A stretch of 64,000 nt of DNA from JAGNZR01 sp051652785 (lineage in GTDB: Bacteria > Fusobacteriota > Fusobacteriia > Fusobacteriales > Fusobacteriaceae). Position numbers and translations under genes: made by a program. The notes beneath the pieces are model-generated. The model saw only the letters and a list, made by a program, of their open reading frames with translations. It had not been told where the DNA came from and searched no databases. Positions 17,797 through 27,774 of this stretch are shown here, in pieces (the stretch's first letter is position 1; each line of letters starts with the position of its first letter). The stretch spans positions 21,580 through 85,579 of the forward strand of contig JBOFUX010000026.1 of the NCBI GenBank assembly GCA_051652785.1. Direction: 5' to 3'.

Positions 17797-18948
17797 ATGG
17801 AAAATTTAGTTTATTTCACTTCAGAATGCGTATCCCCGGGACATCCAGATAAAATATCTGATCAAATATCTGACGCAGTATTAGATGCTTGTCTTTTAAA
17901 AGATAGAAACTCAAGAGTGGCTTGTGAGGTATTTTGTACAACAGGTCAAGTAGTCGTTGGTGGAGAGATAACCACCGAAACATACATTGATATTCAAGAA
18001 ATCGTAAGAAAGAAAATAGATGAAATAGGTTATAAAAATGGAATGGGATTTGATTCAGATTGCGGTGTATTAAATGCTATTCATTCACAATCACCAGATA
18101 TTTCTATGGGAGTTGATACTGGAGGAGCTGGAGATCAAGGAATTATGTTCGGTGGAGCAGTTAATGAAACTCCAGAATTAATGCCACTAGCCTTAGTATT
18201 ATCTAGGGATATAATGGTATTATCAACAAAATTAACGAGAGAAAATAAACTTAAATGGGCAAGACCAGATGCTAAATCTCAGGTTACCTTAGCATATGAT
18301 CAAAAAGGAAAAATAGTTTATGTTGATACTATAGTTGTATCTATTCAGCATGATCCAAATGTAGCTCAGAAAACTATTCATGATGAAATAAAAGAATTAG
18401 TAATAAAACCAGTTATGAAAAAACATAATATGTCATTAGATGATGTGAAAAATTTCCACATAAACCCAACAGGAAGATTTGTTATAGGCGGTCCACACGG
18501 AGATACAGGATTAACAGGAAGAAAGATTATAGTAGATACTTATGGAGGATTTTTTAGACATGGAGGAGGAGCTTTTTCAGGGAAAGATCCTTCTAAAGTA
18601 GATCGTTCTGCAGCTTATGCAGCAAGATGGGTTGCTAAAAATATTGTAGGAGCAAACTTAGCAACAAAATGTGAGGTTCAACTATCTTATGCAATAGGAG
18701 TAGCTTATCCAACATCAGTAAAAGTGGATACTTTTGGAACTAGTAAAATAGATGAAATTGAAATAGGAAAAGCAGTAAAAAAATTATTTGATCTATCTCC
18801 AAGAGGTATAGAAAAGCATTTAGAACTTAGAGATTGTAAATTTAAGTATCAAGATTTAGCTGCTTTTGGTCATATTGGAAGAACAGATTTAGATTTACCT
18901 TGGGAAAGACTAGATAAAGTTGAGGAATTAAAAAAATATTTTTCTTAA
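17797..18948 (+). CDS. metK: S-adenosylmethionine synthase
   Basis: 383 residues. MetK makes SAM from methionine and ATP. Present are [14 protein letters not shown] [15 protein letters not shown] at the start, the [10 protein letters not shown] loop near residue 115, [20 protein letters not shown] near residue 240 and the [19 protein letters not shown] block. The ATG at 17797 has AGGAGG (17785-17790) in front; in-frame codons upstream overlap the riboswitch terminator and are not part of the gene. The product is the ligand of the upstream riboswitch, so expression is feedback-controlled. Confidence 0.97.
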   Translation: MENLVYFTSECVSPGHPDKISDQISDAVLDACLLKDRNSRVACEVFCTTGQVVVGGEITTETYIDIQEIVRKKIDEIGYKNGMGFDSDCGVLNAIHSQSPDISMGVDTGGAGDQGIMFGGAVNETPELMPLALVLSRDIMVLSTKLTRENKLKWARPDAKSQVTLAYDQKGKIVYVDTIVVSIQHDPNVAQKTIHDEIKELVIKPVMKKHNMSLDDVKNFHINPTGRFVIGGPHGDTGLTGRKIIVDTYGGFFRHGGGAFSGKDPSKVDRSAAYAARWVAKNIVGANLATKCEVQLSYAIGVAYPTSVKVDTFGTSKIDEIEIGKAVKKLFDLSPRGIEKHLELRDCKFKYQDLAAFGHIGRTDLDLPWERLDKVEELKKYFS

Positions 18949-18979
18949 AAAGTTTTATATAATAAAATATAAATTTACT

Positions 18980-19011
18980 AAAAAAATGGATAAAATTTTA
19001 TCCATTTTTTT
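18980..19011. terminator. Bidirectional terminator between metK and the MocR gene
   Basis: A perfect 32-base palindrome (16-bp arms, AAAAAAATGGATAAAA and its complement) with A- and T-runs at its ends, so it works for both convergent genes. Confidence 0.85.
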
Positions 19012-19022
19012 TATAAACTTTT

Positions 19023-20423
19023 TTAAGAATTATAGTTTTGTAAAATATTATTTATTATTATTATCCCTTCTTTAATTTTATCTAAAGAAGGATAAATGAA
19101 GCTTAATCTTATTTTTCCTGAATCACGTCTGTCACTATAAAAAATATTTCCTGGTAAAAGAGAAACACCATTAATTTTACATTTTTCATAAAATATCTCT
19201 TCATTGATGTATTCTTCTAGTTGTAACCAAATAAAAAATCCACCTTTAGGTTTGTTTAATACTTTAATATGTTGAATAGTTGAGAGCAATTTATAGATAA
19301 GATGATATTTTTCTTTAAAAATTATATTTAATTTTTTTAAATGTTTATCATAGTATTTATCTTTTATAAAATATTCTAATACTTTTTGATTAAGACCAGA
19401 TGGTCCATGATCAAGAGTATATTTTATTAAGACAGCTTTTCTCATTATATTTGGTGGCATAATTATAATAGAAATATTTATTCCAGGCATGAGTATTTTA
19501 GAAAATGTTTTTAGATATATTACTTTTTCTTCTCCTGTTTTATCTAATGCTTTTAATGATTCAGGTTTTTTAGTGTAATAAAATTCTGAAAAACAATCAT
19601 CTTCTATAATATAAAAATTATATTTATGTGCAAGTAATAAAAGTTTTTGTTTTTTTTCTAAAGACCAGCTTATACCAGTTGGATTTTGAAAATTAGTCAT
19701 AATATAAACAAGATGAATGATTTCTTTTTTTAGTTCTTTTTCAAATTCCAATAAATCCCAACCATTTTTTAAAAGATTAAAAGTTTTTATTTTTAGCATA
19801 TTTTCAAAAAGATTTAAAGCGTTAGGATAGGTAGGGTTAGAAATAGCAATTGTTTTTGTCGAAGAATCTTTAAAAGTATTTATAATAATACTTAAAGACT
19901 GCTGAGTTCCTGTTGTTATAAGTATATTATTTTCATTAATAAATAAACCTTTTTTTTCAAAATTATCAGCTAAAATTTTTCGTAAGCTTTTTAATCCTTG
20001 TATATCTTGATAACCTAAGAGAGATGCACCATAATTTTTTAAAGTTTTTTCGATTAATTTTTTATAAATTTCAAAAGGAAAATGATCGCTAGAAGGGCTT
20101 CCATTAGAGAAATTGATTATTTTAATTTCATTCTCCCTATAATGAAGATTTTTCATTATAGGGAGAATTTCATTTTCAATAGAAAAATTGAAGTTTTCTT
20201 TTATAAAGTATCCAACCCCCATTTTCAAATATATATATCCATTATTCTCTAACATTTTGAATACTTTTAAGGTAGCATTAATATTTGTTGTATATTTTAT
20301 TACTACTTGTCGAATAGAATAAAATTTAGAGTTTACTTTTTTTTTAATTATTTCCAATTTAAGTTTTTCATATAACTGTAGATATAAGCTTTTATTCAAT
20401 TCATTTTTTTTTATTATTGGCAT
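19023..20423 (-). CDS. MocR/PdxR-type regulator: GntR winged helix fused to an aminotransferase fold
   Basis: 466 residues. Residues about 8-75 form a GntR-like winged helix (SLYLQLYEKLKLEI, then YSIRQVVIKY); residues about 105-460 form a class I aminotransferase fold with the GTQQSLSIIINTF segment, NPTYPNALNLF, the NFQNPTGISW motif and TFSKILMPG containing the PLP-binding lysine. Such MocR regulators sense PLP or amino-acid adducts and usually control a divergent gene. Here the divergent operon is the AGCS carrier plus tyrosine phenol-lyase, itself a PLP enzyme, so it is the likely target. AGGGAGG precedes the ATG. Confidence 0.9.
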   Translation of the reverse strand: MPIIKKNELNKSLYLQLYEKLKLEIIKKKVNSKFYSIRQVVIKYTTNINATLKVFKMLENNGYIYLKMGVGYFIKENFNFSIENEILPIMKNLHYRENEIKIINFSNGSPSSDHFPFEIYKKLIEKTLKNYGASLLGYQDIQGLKSLRKILADNFEKKGLFINENNILITTGTQQSLSIIINTFKDSSTKTIAISNPTYPNALNLFENMLKIKTFNLLKNGWDLLEFEKELKKEIIHLVYIMTNFQNPTGISWSLEKKQKLLLLAHKYNFYIIEDDCFSEFYYTKKPESLKALDKTGEEKVIYLKTFSKILMPGINISIIIMPPNIMRKAVLIKYTLDHGPSGLNQKVLEYFIKDKYYDKHLKKLNIIFKEKYHLIYKLLSTIQHIKVLNKPKGGFFIWLQLEEYINEEIFYEKCKINGVSLLPGNIFYSDRRDSGKIRLSFIYPSLDKIKEGIIIINNILQNYNS

Positions 20424-20463
20424 ATTCCTCCCTAATATAGGTAATATTGTTTTTCTTATTTAT

Positions 20464-20491
20464 ATTATATATTTATAAGAAAAAAAATCAA
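20464..20491 (-). promoter_or_regulatory. Promoter of the MocR-type regulator
   Basis: On the minus strand TTGATT (20491-20486) and TATAAT (20469-20464) lie 16 bases apart, about 40 bases before the start codon. Confidence 0.55.
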
Positions 20492-20574
20492 CTTAATTCC
20501 TCAATTATTAACTAAATTAATTGTTATTATATGAAAAAAGAGTGTTGAATTCACTTAACAAAGAGTTTTAAGAC

Positions 20575-20652
20575 TATAGACAGTGTATAGAGACACTTAT
20601 TGCTTGAAAATATTGATATTTAAAACAATTAGATGGTATAGTTTATACTATA
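20575..20652 (+). promoter_or_regulatory. Promoter and candidate MocR operator upstream of the tyrosine phenol-lyase operon
   Basis: TTGATA (20613-20618) and TATAGT (20637-20642) are spaced by 18 bases. The -10 box is part of an inverted repeat TATAGT-TTAT-ACTATA (20637-20652). Upstream, TATAGA occurs at 20575-20580 and 20586-20591, an 11-base period that puts both on one DNA face, and AGTGT/ACACT flank the second. MocR proteins typically bind such direct repeats. Regulation is inferred from architecture. Confidence 0.5.
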
Positions 20653-20697
20653 AAGAGATAAATTGTTTTTTAATAAAATTTTAGGAGGTACAAATAG

Positions 20698-22191
20698 ATG
20701 CTAGAAAAAATTTTTGAATCTATTGAAAATTTTGTTATTTTTTTAAATGGACTCTTATGGGGAAAATTACTAACAATGAATATGGGAGAAAATACAGTAG
20801 ATATAAGTCTTTTAGTTCTAATACTTATTCCTACTGGGATATATTTCACTATTAAAACTAGGTTTCTTCCATTTCGTTTATTTTCTGAAATGTTCAGATG
20901 TGTTCTAGAACCTAAAAATACAAAAAATAAAGATTCTATTTCAGGTACACAAGCTCTTTTTATTGCAACAGCTTCTCGAGTTGGAATGGGAAATCTAGCA
21001 GGTGTTGTAGCAGCTATTTCCTTTGGGGGACCAGGAGCTATCTTTTGGATGTGGTTAGCATCTCTTATTGGTGCAGCAACAGCTTTTATAGAATCAACGT
21101 TAGCTCAAATATATAAAGAAAAAGATCCCCTATACGGTGGTTTTAGAGGAGGTCCAGCATATTTTATGGACCGAATAAGATTGGTAACTTGGATTAAAAA
21201 TGAAGATGAATATGTATCTGATATTCATAAAGAAGCAAAATATGTATCGATAGATAAAAAAAAATATTACACAAGAGGGACTAGATTTAGGCTTTTAGGT
21301 ATATTATTTGCATTATCTGGCTTATTGTGTTGGGCTGGAATAAGTCAAATTATAGCAAATTCTGTAAGTCAATCTTTTGATAATGCTTTTAATTTTCCAC
21401 CTCTGTATACAACAATAGGTTTAGTTCTTATAGCTGGAATAATTCTATTAAGAAAAGAAGGGATAGTAAATGTTCTTAATAAAGTAGTTCCAATAATGGC
21501 GATATTTTATTTTACTGTCACTCTATTTATAATAATTAAAAATATAACTATTTTACCAGAAATGTTTAAAAATATTTTTGTACAAGCATTTGGATTTCGT
21601 CAAGCAGTGGCTGGAGGATTTGGAGCTATTCTAATGCAAGGGGTTAAAAGAGGACTTTTTTCAAATGAAGCAGGCTCAGGAAGTGCTCCTTGCGCGGCGG
21701 CAGCGGCAGATGTATTACATCCTGTAAAGCAAGGATTAATTCAAGCTTTAGGTGTTTTTATTGATACACTAATTATTTGTAGTTGTTCAGCATTTATTAT
21801 GCTTCTTGCTCCAGTCACTGTGACTAAGGGACTAATGGGAATGAATTTACTTCAAGCTGCAATGAATCATCATTTAGGTAGAACAGGAGTTGTTTTTATT
21901 GCTATTGTACTATTTCTTTTCAGTCTAAGCACTTTTTTAGGAATAATGTTCTATGCGAGAGGAAATGTAGCGTATGTTTTTGGAGATAATTTAAAATCAC
22001 AAAATCTTTATAAAATATTTGCTTTGGGAATGCTTTTTGTTGGTGGACTTGCACAATATACGTTTGTTTGGGAACTTGGAGATTTAGGGGTTGGTCTTAT
22101 GACTGTATTTAATATTATTGCTATAATACCACTTTCTGGGCAAGTAATAGCATCGCTAAAAGATTATGAATTAAATTATATGAAAAAATAA
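20698..22191 (+). CDS. AGCS-family sodium:amino acid symporter
   Basis: 497 residues with about ten hydrophobic segments. AGCS signatures are visible: SGTQALFIATASRVGMGN near residue 80, GGFRGGPAYFMD near residue 150, and GVKRGLFSNEAGSGSAPCAA near residue 315. Family members move alanine or glycine with sodium. As it is 35 bases upstream of tyrosine phenol-lyase in one operon, it may import tyrosine or remove alanine; that is inference. AGGAGG lies ahead of the ATG. Confidence 0.9.
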   Translation: MLEKIFESIENFVIFLNGLLWGKLLTMNMGENTVDISLLVLILIPTGIYFTIKTRFLPFRLFSEMFRCVLEPKNTKNKDSISGTQALFIATASRVGMGNLAGVVAAISFGGPGAIFWMWLASLIGAATAFIESTLAQIYKEKDPLYGGFRGGPAYFMDRIRLVTWIKNEDEYVSDIHKEAKYVSIDKKKYYTRGTRFRLLGILFALSGLLCWAGISQIIANSVSQSFDNAFNFPPLYTTIGLVLIAGIILLRKEGIVNVLNKVVPIMAIFYFTVTLFIIIKNITILPEMFKNIFVQAFGFRQAVAGGFGAILMQGVKRGLFSNEAGSGSAPCAAAAADVLHPVKQGLIQALGVFIDTLIICSCSAFIMLLAPVTVTKGLMGMNLLQAAMNHHLGRTGVVFIAIVLFLFSLSTFLGIMFYARGNVAYVFGDNLKSQNLYKIFALGMLFVGGLAQYTFVWELGDLGVGLMTVFNIIAIIPLSGQVIASLKDYELNYMKK

Positions 22192-22211
22192 TTTTTTAAA
22201 TTAAATTATAA

Positions 22212-23630
<1,419 letters not shown>

Positions 23631-23654
23631 TATAATAATAAAAATATATGATAT

Positions 23655-23692
23655 AAAAAAAAGCTACTAAATTAAATTAGTGGCTTTTTTTT
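23655..23692 (+). terminator. Terminator after tyrosine phenol-lyase
   Basis: 16-base arms (23655-23670, 23677-23692) with one G-U pair and a run of eight T. Confidence 0.88.
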
Positions 23693-23825
23693 AGAAAAAA
23701 AGTTAAAATAAAAAATTCAATTGATATTTTAAAATTTTCAGGATTGTTCTTTTTTTATATTTGTTTAATAATAGTTTAGATTTTTAAGTATATATGATTT
23801 TTAAAAATATATTAATTATTTATAT

Positions 23826-24602
23826 TTAATTATGTCCTCTATAAGAATTACAACGCTTTGTCCAGTTTTTTTTCCAACGCTTTTCCCCTCTTTCTTTAGG
23901 GGAGTTTTGAATTCTTCTATTTAAAACAAAAATTGCAGAATCAGCAAATTCATTTAACGCTTTTTCTCCTATTTCTTGCCCTTTCATAAGTTCTAAAACT
24001 TGAAGTAATCCCCAACCTTTATTTTGATATTTTTCACTTTCCTTAATACCTTCCCCTTTAAAATTAACATAATCTATAAGAGGATATAAACCATTTTTAG
24101 ATTTAGCAATTCTATTAAATTGTTTTTTTATATGTTCAGGATTTGCAGAAATAGAAATTAATTTATCCAATGAACTCTCTAGTCTTTTATAAATATATTG
24201 AATTTGAATATGTTTTGTACTTTCTAAAAAAATTATTGCTTCATTCATAGAACCATTTTTTTTAGCTAAATTAAAATCATCAATATTTGTCCAAGGAGAA
24301 TATCGAGTTGAAAAAATACTAGGTACAGAAATATTTTTTTTTTTATAAAACGCAATTAAACCAGGAAAGCTTTCATTAAATGGTCCATTTTTAAAATTCT
24401 CAGGATACCATATAAAATGCCCTATTCCTAGAGAGGGGAATTCTTCTCCTTTATTCCAGTGAATAAGTAGTTCTCTTTTAAGACCGGTTTCGTTTTTATA
24501 TATTAGATTTCCAATATGCTCTAATTCTTCTTTAGTAGGAAGAGTTACTGCTAAACTAGAAATAAAGGTCAATATAAATAGATATAAAAATAATTTTTTC
24601 AT
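23826..24602 (-). CDS. Secreted protein of unknown function
   Basis: 258 residues. A signal peptide is clear: KK at the start then LFLYLFILTFISSLAVT. The mature part contains an NETGLKRELLIHWNKGEEF block followed by SLGIGHFIWYP near residue 60, which looks conserved (a short aromatic-rich motif with a histidine), many Asn/Lys-rich helices, and NKGWGLLQVLE near residue 200. A lysozyme-like or other hydrolase fold is possible because of the E...GIGH pattern, but I do not recognise the family. I start at ATG 24602 with GGAG upstream; earlier in-frame codons run through the der terminator. Last gene before a convergent terminator region. Confidence 0.7.
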   Translation of the reverse strand: MKKLFLYLFILTFISSLAVTLPTKEELEHIGNLIYKNETGLKRELLIHWNKGEEFPSLGIGHFIWYPENFKNGPFNESFPGLIAFYKKKNISVPSIFSTRYSPWTNIDDFNLAKKNGSMNEAIIFLESTKHIQIQYIYKRLESSLDKLISISANPEHIKKQFNRIAKSKNGLYPLIDYVNFKGEGIKESEKYQNKGWGLLQVLELMKGQEIGEKALNEFADSAIFVLNRRIQNSPKERGEKRWKKNWTKRCNSYRGHN

Positions 24603-24636
24603 TTTTAATTTCTCCTTTATGTAAGTTAATTTTATT

Positions 24637-24672
24637 TTAAAAATAGCCCCTATACTTAGTAGTAAGGGGCTA
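24637..24672 (-). terminator. Terminator of the ppaC-ygiQ-der operon
   Basis: TAGCCCCT (24644-24651) pairs with AGGGGCTA (24665-24672); on the minus strand it is followed by TTTTT. It lies directly after the der stop codon. Confidence 0.85.
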
Positions 24673-24675
24673 AAA

Positions 24676-26004
24676 TTAATCGTGAGCTTTATCATTTTTT
24701 CTTTCAAATTTTATATCAATAGGAGAACCTTCAAAACCAAAAGCTTCCCTTAGTTTATTTTCAATGTATCTGGAATATGAAAAATGAACAAGATCAGGAT
24801 AATTACAAAATAAAATAAATCTAGGTGGTGCAGATGAAATTTGCGTAGCATAGTTAATTTTGATTAGCCGTCCTTTTCTTGTAGGAGGGGTATTCATCAT
24901 AACAGCATCTTTAATAACTGTGTTAAGAAGTCCAGTGGAGATTCTTTTTGTATATTCAGCAAAAACAGTATCAGAAAGTTCTAAAAGTTTAGAAGTTCTT
25001 TGACCAGTTAGAGCAGAAATAAATTCGATAGGAGCATAGCTTAAAAATGGTAATTCAGAAAGCAAATATTCTTTCATTTTTTGCATAGTATAAGTATTTT
25101 TATCCATAGCATCCCATTTATTAACAACAATTATAATTGGTTTTCTTTCCTCGTATGCAATTCCTGCAATCCTTTTATCTTGTTCAGTAAGTCCTTCAAT
25201 TCCATCTAAAATCCAAAGACAAACATCAGCTCTTTTTATAGTTTTAATGGCTCTAAGCACTGAATAGTACTCAAGATCCTCTTCAATTTTGGACTTTCTT
25301 CTAATACCAGCAGTATCAATAAGAGTATACTTATTATCTTCAAACTCAATAAGAGTATCAATTGCGTCTCTAGTAGTTCCTGCAACTTCACTAACAATGG
25401 TTCTTTCTTCTCCTGACAATCGATTAACTAAAGAGGATTTTCCAGCATTAGGTCTTCCAATAATTGCAAGCTTTAATGAGTCATCAAATTCTTCTTCAAT
25501 TTCAACTTTTTCTACAAGTCCTATTATCATATCTAGCATATCTCCTAGATTAATTTTATGTTCTCCAGAAACAGCAATTAAGTTATCAAAACCAAGTCCC
25601 CAAAAATCATAAACATCATCCATTTGGGCAAGATAATTATCAATTTTATTAACACAAAGTACAACAGGTTTATTTTTTTTTCTAAGCAGATAAGCAATTT
25701 CTTCATCTAAAGGATTAACACCTGCTTTTCCATCTACTATAAATAAAATAACATCTGCTTCGTTCATGGCAACTTCAGCTTGTTGTTTTATTTTAGACAT
25801 CATAAATTCATTATTTCGAGGTTCTAATCCCCCTGTATCAACTAAAACAAATTCTGTTCCGTTCCATTCTGTTTCTCTATAAAGTCTATCTCTAGTAACG
25901 CCTGGTTGGTCATCTACAATGGCAACTCTATCTCCAACTAATTTATTGAATAGAGTAGATTTTCCAACATTAGGTCTTCCTACAATAGCTACGATTGGTT
26001 TCAA
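24676..26004 (-). CDS. der: Ribosome biogenesis GTPase Der (EngA)
   Basis: 442 residues. Der is the double-GTPase needed for 50S assembly. Two G1 loops are seen (GRPNVGKSTLFN near residue 10 and GRPNAGKSSLVN near residue 190), with DTGG and DTAG G3 motifs, NKID and NKWD G4 motifs, and a KH-like C-terminal domain. I place the start at a TTG (26004) because GGAGG lies eight bases upstream; the ATG five codons earlier is itself part of that GGAGG, so it cannot be used. The protein then begins MKPIVAIVGRPN, as in relatives. Confidence 0.96.
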   Translation of the reverse strand: MKPIVAIVGRPNVGKSTLFNKLVGDRVAIVDDQPGVTRDRLYRETEWNGTEFVLVDTGGLEPRNNEFMMSKIKQQAEVAMNEADVILFIVDGKAGVNPLDEEIAYLLRKKNKPVVLCVNKIDNYLAQMDDVYDFWGLGFDNLIAVSGEHKINLGDMLDMIIGLVEKVEIEEEFDDSLKLAIIGRPNAGKSSLVNRLSGEERTIVSEVAGTTRDAIDTLIEFEDNKYTLIDTAGIRRKSKIEEDLEYYSVLRAIKTIKRADVCLWILDGIEGLTEQDKRIAGIAYEERKPIIIVVNKWDAMDKNTYTMQKMKEYLLSELPFLSYAPIEFISALTGQRTSKLLELSDTVFAEYTKRISTGLLNTVIKDAVMMNTPPTRKGRLIKINYATQISSAPPRFILFCNYPDLVHFSYSRYIENKLREAFGFEGSPIDIKFERKNDKAHD

Positions 26005-26031
26005 ATTTACTACCTCCATTTTACATTAAGT

Positions 26032-27759
26032 TTATTTTTTAGTATATTTTTTTAAAATCTTAGATTTAAAAGGTTGTTCTACAACTAAATCTTTTTGTTT
26101 TTGTTTTCTACTAGTTTCCTTTTCTACAAAAAGTTTTTCTCCAGTAAAGGGGTCTAATTCAGTGTAGTACATAAGTGTAGAGTATGTAGAGGGAGTAGGA
26201 GTAAAAATTTGTACTTGCTCAGGATTAAGTCTTAGTTCTTCAGAGGCAAATTTTTTAAGATTACTCATCTCTTTATTATCACAACCTGGATGAGCAGCTA
26301 TTAAATAGTATGTCAAAAATTGTTTTTTATCAAGCTTTTTATTAATTGCATAAAATCTATTTTTAAATTCCACTAAATAATCTTTTCCTTTTTTCCCCAT
26401 GAGAGAAAGTACTTTATCTTCTGTATGTTCTGGAGCAATTTTCATTTGACCTGAAACATGTTCTTGAATAAGATTTTCCAAATAGAGGTTTCCATATTTT
26501 TTATCATCCAAAATAAGATCATATCTTATACCAGATGCAATAAAAATTTTTTTTATATTGGAAATACCTCTTAACTTCTCTAGAAGAGTAATTTGTTTAG
26601 AATGATCTAATTTCAAAACAGGACACGTTTTAGGGTAAAGACATTGTTTTTTTACACAAGCCCCTTTAGTAATTTTTTTATCACATTCAATACCGTACAT
26701 ATTAGCGGTAGGTCCTCCTACATCAGCAATATATCCTTTAAAACCTTTAATACTTGAAATAGTTTCAACTTCTTTTATAATGGATTTTTCACTTCGAGAG
26801 GTTATGGTTCTCCCTTGATGAACAGCTATTGCACAGAAGTTACACTCACCGTAGCAACCACGATGGGTAGTAACAGAAGTTTTTATAGTATCTAAGGATC
26901 TTGTTTCACCATCTTTTGCATAATAAGGATGAACAGCTCTTTCAAAGGGCATATCATATATATCGTCCATTTCTTGCTCAGTAAAAATATCACTTGGAGG
27001 ATTTTGAATAAGGTATCTGTCTTTATGAAGTTGGTTCAATCCCTTAGCAGTGAGAGGATCACAATTTAAATAAAAAAGTTCAAAAGATTTAGAAAATATA
27101 TTTTTATCCTGAATACAGTCTTCATAGGATGGAAGTGTAATATATGAATCGTTTTTTTCCTTAGCGATATAAGAAAGTCCTTTTATATTATGCCAATCTG
27201 TCCCATTTTTTAAATTTTGAGCTAAAGCTAGCATAGATTTTTCTCCCATCCCGTAAGAAAGTATATCTGCTTTTGCATCAAAGAGAATAGAACGTCGTAA
27301 AGAATTACTCCAAAAATCGTAGTGGACAACTCTTCTTAAACTGGCTTCTATTCCTCCAAGAACAACTGGTACAGTTGAGTTTTTAAAGCATCTTTTAATA
27401 AGATTAGTATAGACAATAGAAGCACGATCAGGTCTTTTATTATTTTCACCACCTGGAGTAAAATCATCTTTATGCCTTTTTTTTTTAGTTGCCGTGTAAT
27501 TAGCAACCATAGAATCAACACATCCAGCAGAAATAGCCCAGTATAACTTAGGTTCACCTAATCTAGTTATATCACTAGGACTATTAATATCAGGTTGAGC
27601 AATTACTCCAACTTTAAAACCGTGTTTAACTAGCCATTTTCCTATAACAGCAGTTCCATTATAGGAGGAGTCAATATAGGTATCACCTGAAATTAAAATA
27701 ATATCAAGTTGTTCCCATTTTAAATTTGTCATTTCATCTTTAGTTGTAGGTAAAAACAT
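26032..27759 (-). CDS. ygiQ: YgiQ-family radical SAM protein (UPF0313)
   Basis: 575 residues. The family has an N-terminal domain of its own (LISGDTYIDSSYNGTAVIG near residue 25), a radical SAM core with HRGCYGECNFCAI (CxxxCxxC) near residue 310, and the C-terminal QVQIFTPTPSTYSTLMYYT segment. The reaction is unknown in any organism. Fifteen bases after the pyrophosphatase gene and just before der, so the three form one operon. Confidence 0.92.
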   Translation of the reverse strand: MFLPTTKDEMTNLKWEQLDIILISGDTYIDSSYNGTAVIGKWLVKHGFKVGVIAQPDINSPSDITRLGEPKLYWAISAGCVDSMVANYTATKKKRHKDDFTPGGENNKRPDRASIVYTNLIKRCFKNSTVPVVLGGIEASLRRVVHYDFWSNSLRRSILFDAKADILSYGMGEKSMLALAQNLKNGTDWHNIKGLSYIAKEKNDSYITLPSYEDCIQDKNIFSKSFELFYLNCDPLTAKGLNQLHKDRYLIQNPPSDIFTEQEMDDIYDMPFERAVHPYYAKDGETRSLDTIKTSVTTHRGCYGECNFCAIAVHQGRTITSRSEKSIIKEVETISSIKGFKGYIADVGGPTANMYGIECDKKITKGACVKKQCLYPKTCPVLKLDHSKQITLLEKLRGISNIKKIFIASGIRYDLILDDKKYGNLYLENLIQEHVSGQMKIAPEHTEDKVLSLMGKKGKDYLVEFKNRFYAINKKLDKKQFLTYYLIAAHPGCDNKEMSNLKKFASEELRLNPEQVQIFTPTPSTYSTLMYYTELDPFTGEKLFVEKETSRKQKQKDLVVEQPFKSKILKKYTKK

Positions 27760-27774
27760 TTATTTAATCACCTA

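Noticed and set aside
18980..19011. 32-base perfect palindrome as a protein operator
   Set aside because: Its A- and T-run ends and its place between convergent genes fit a bidirectional terminator better.
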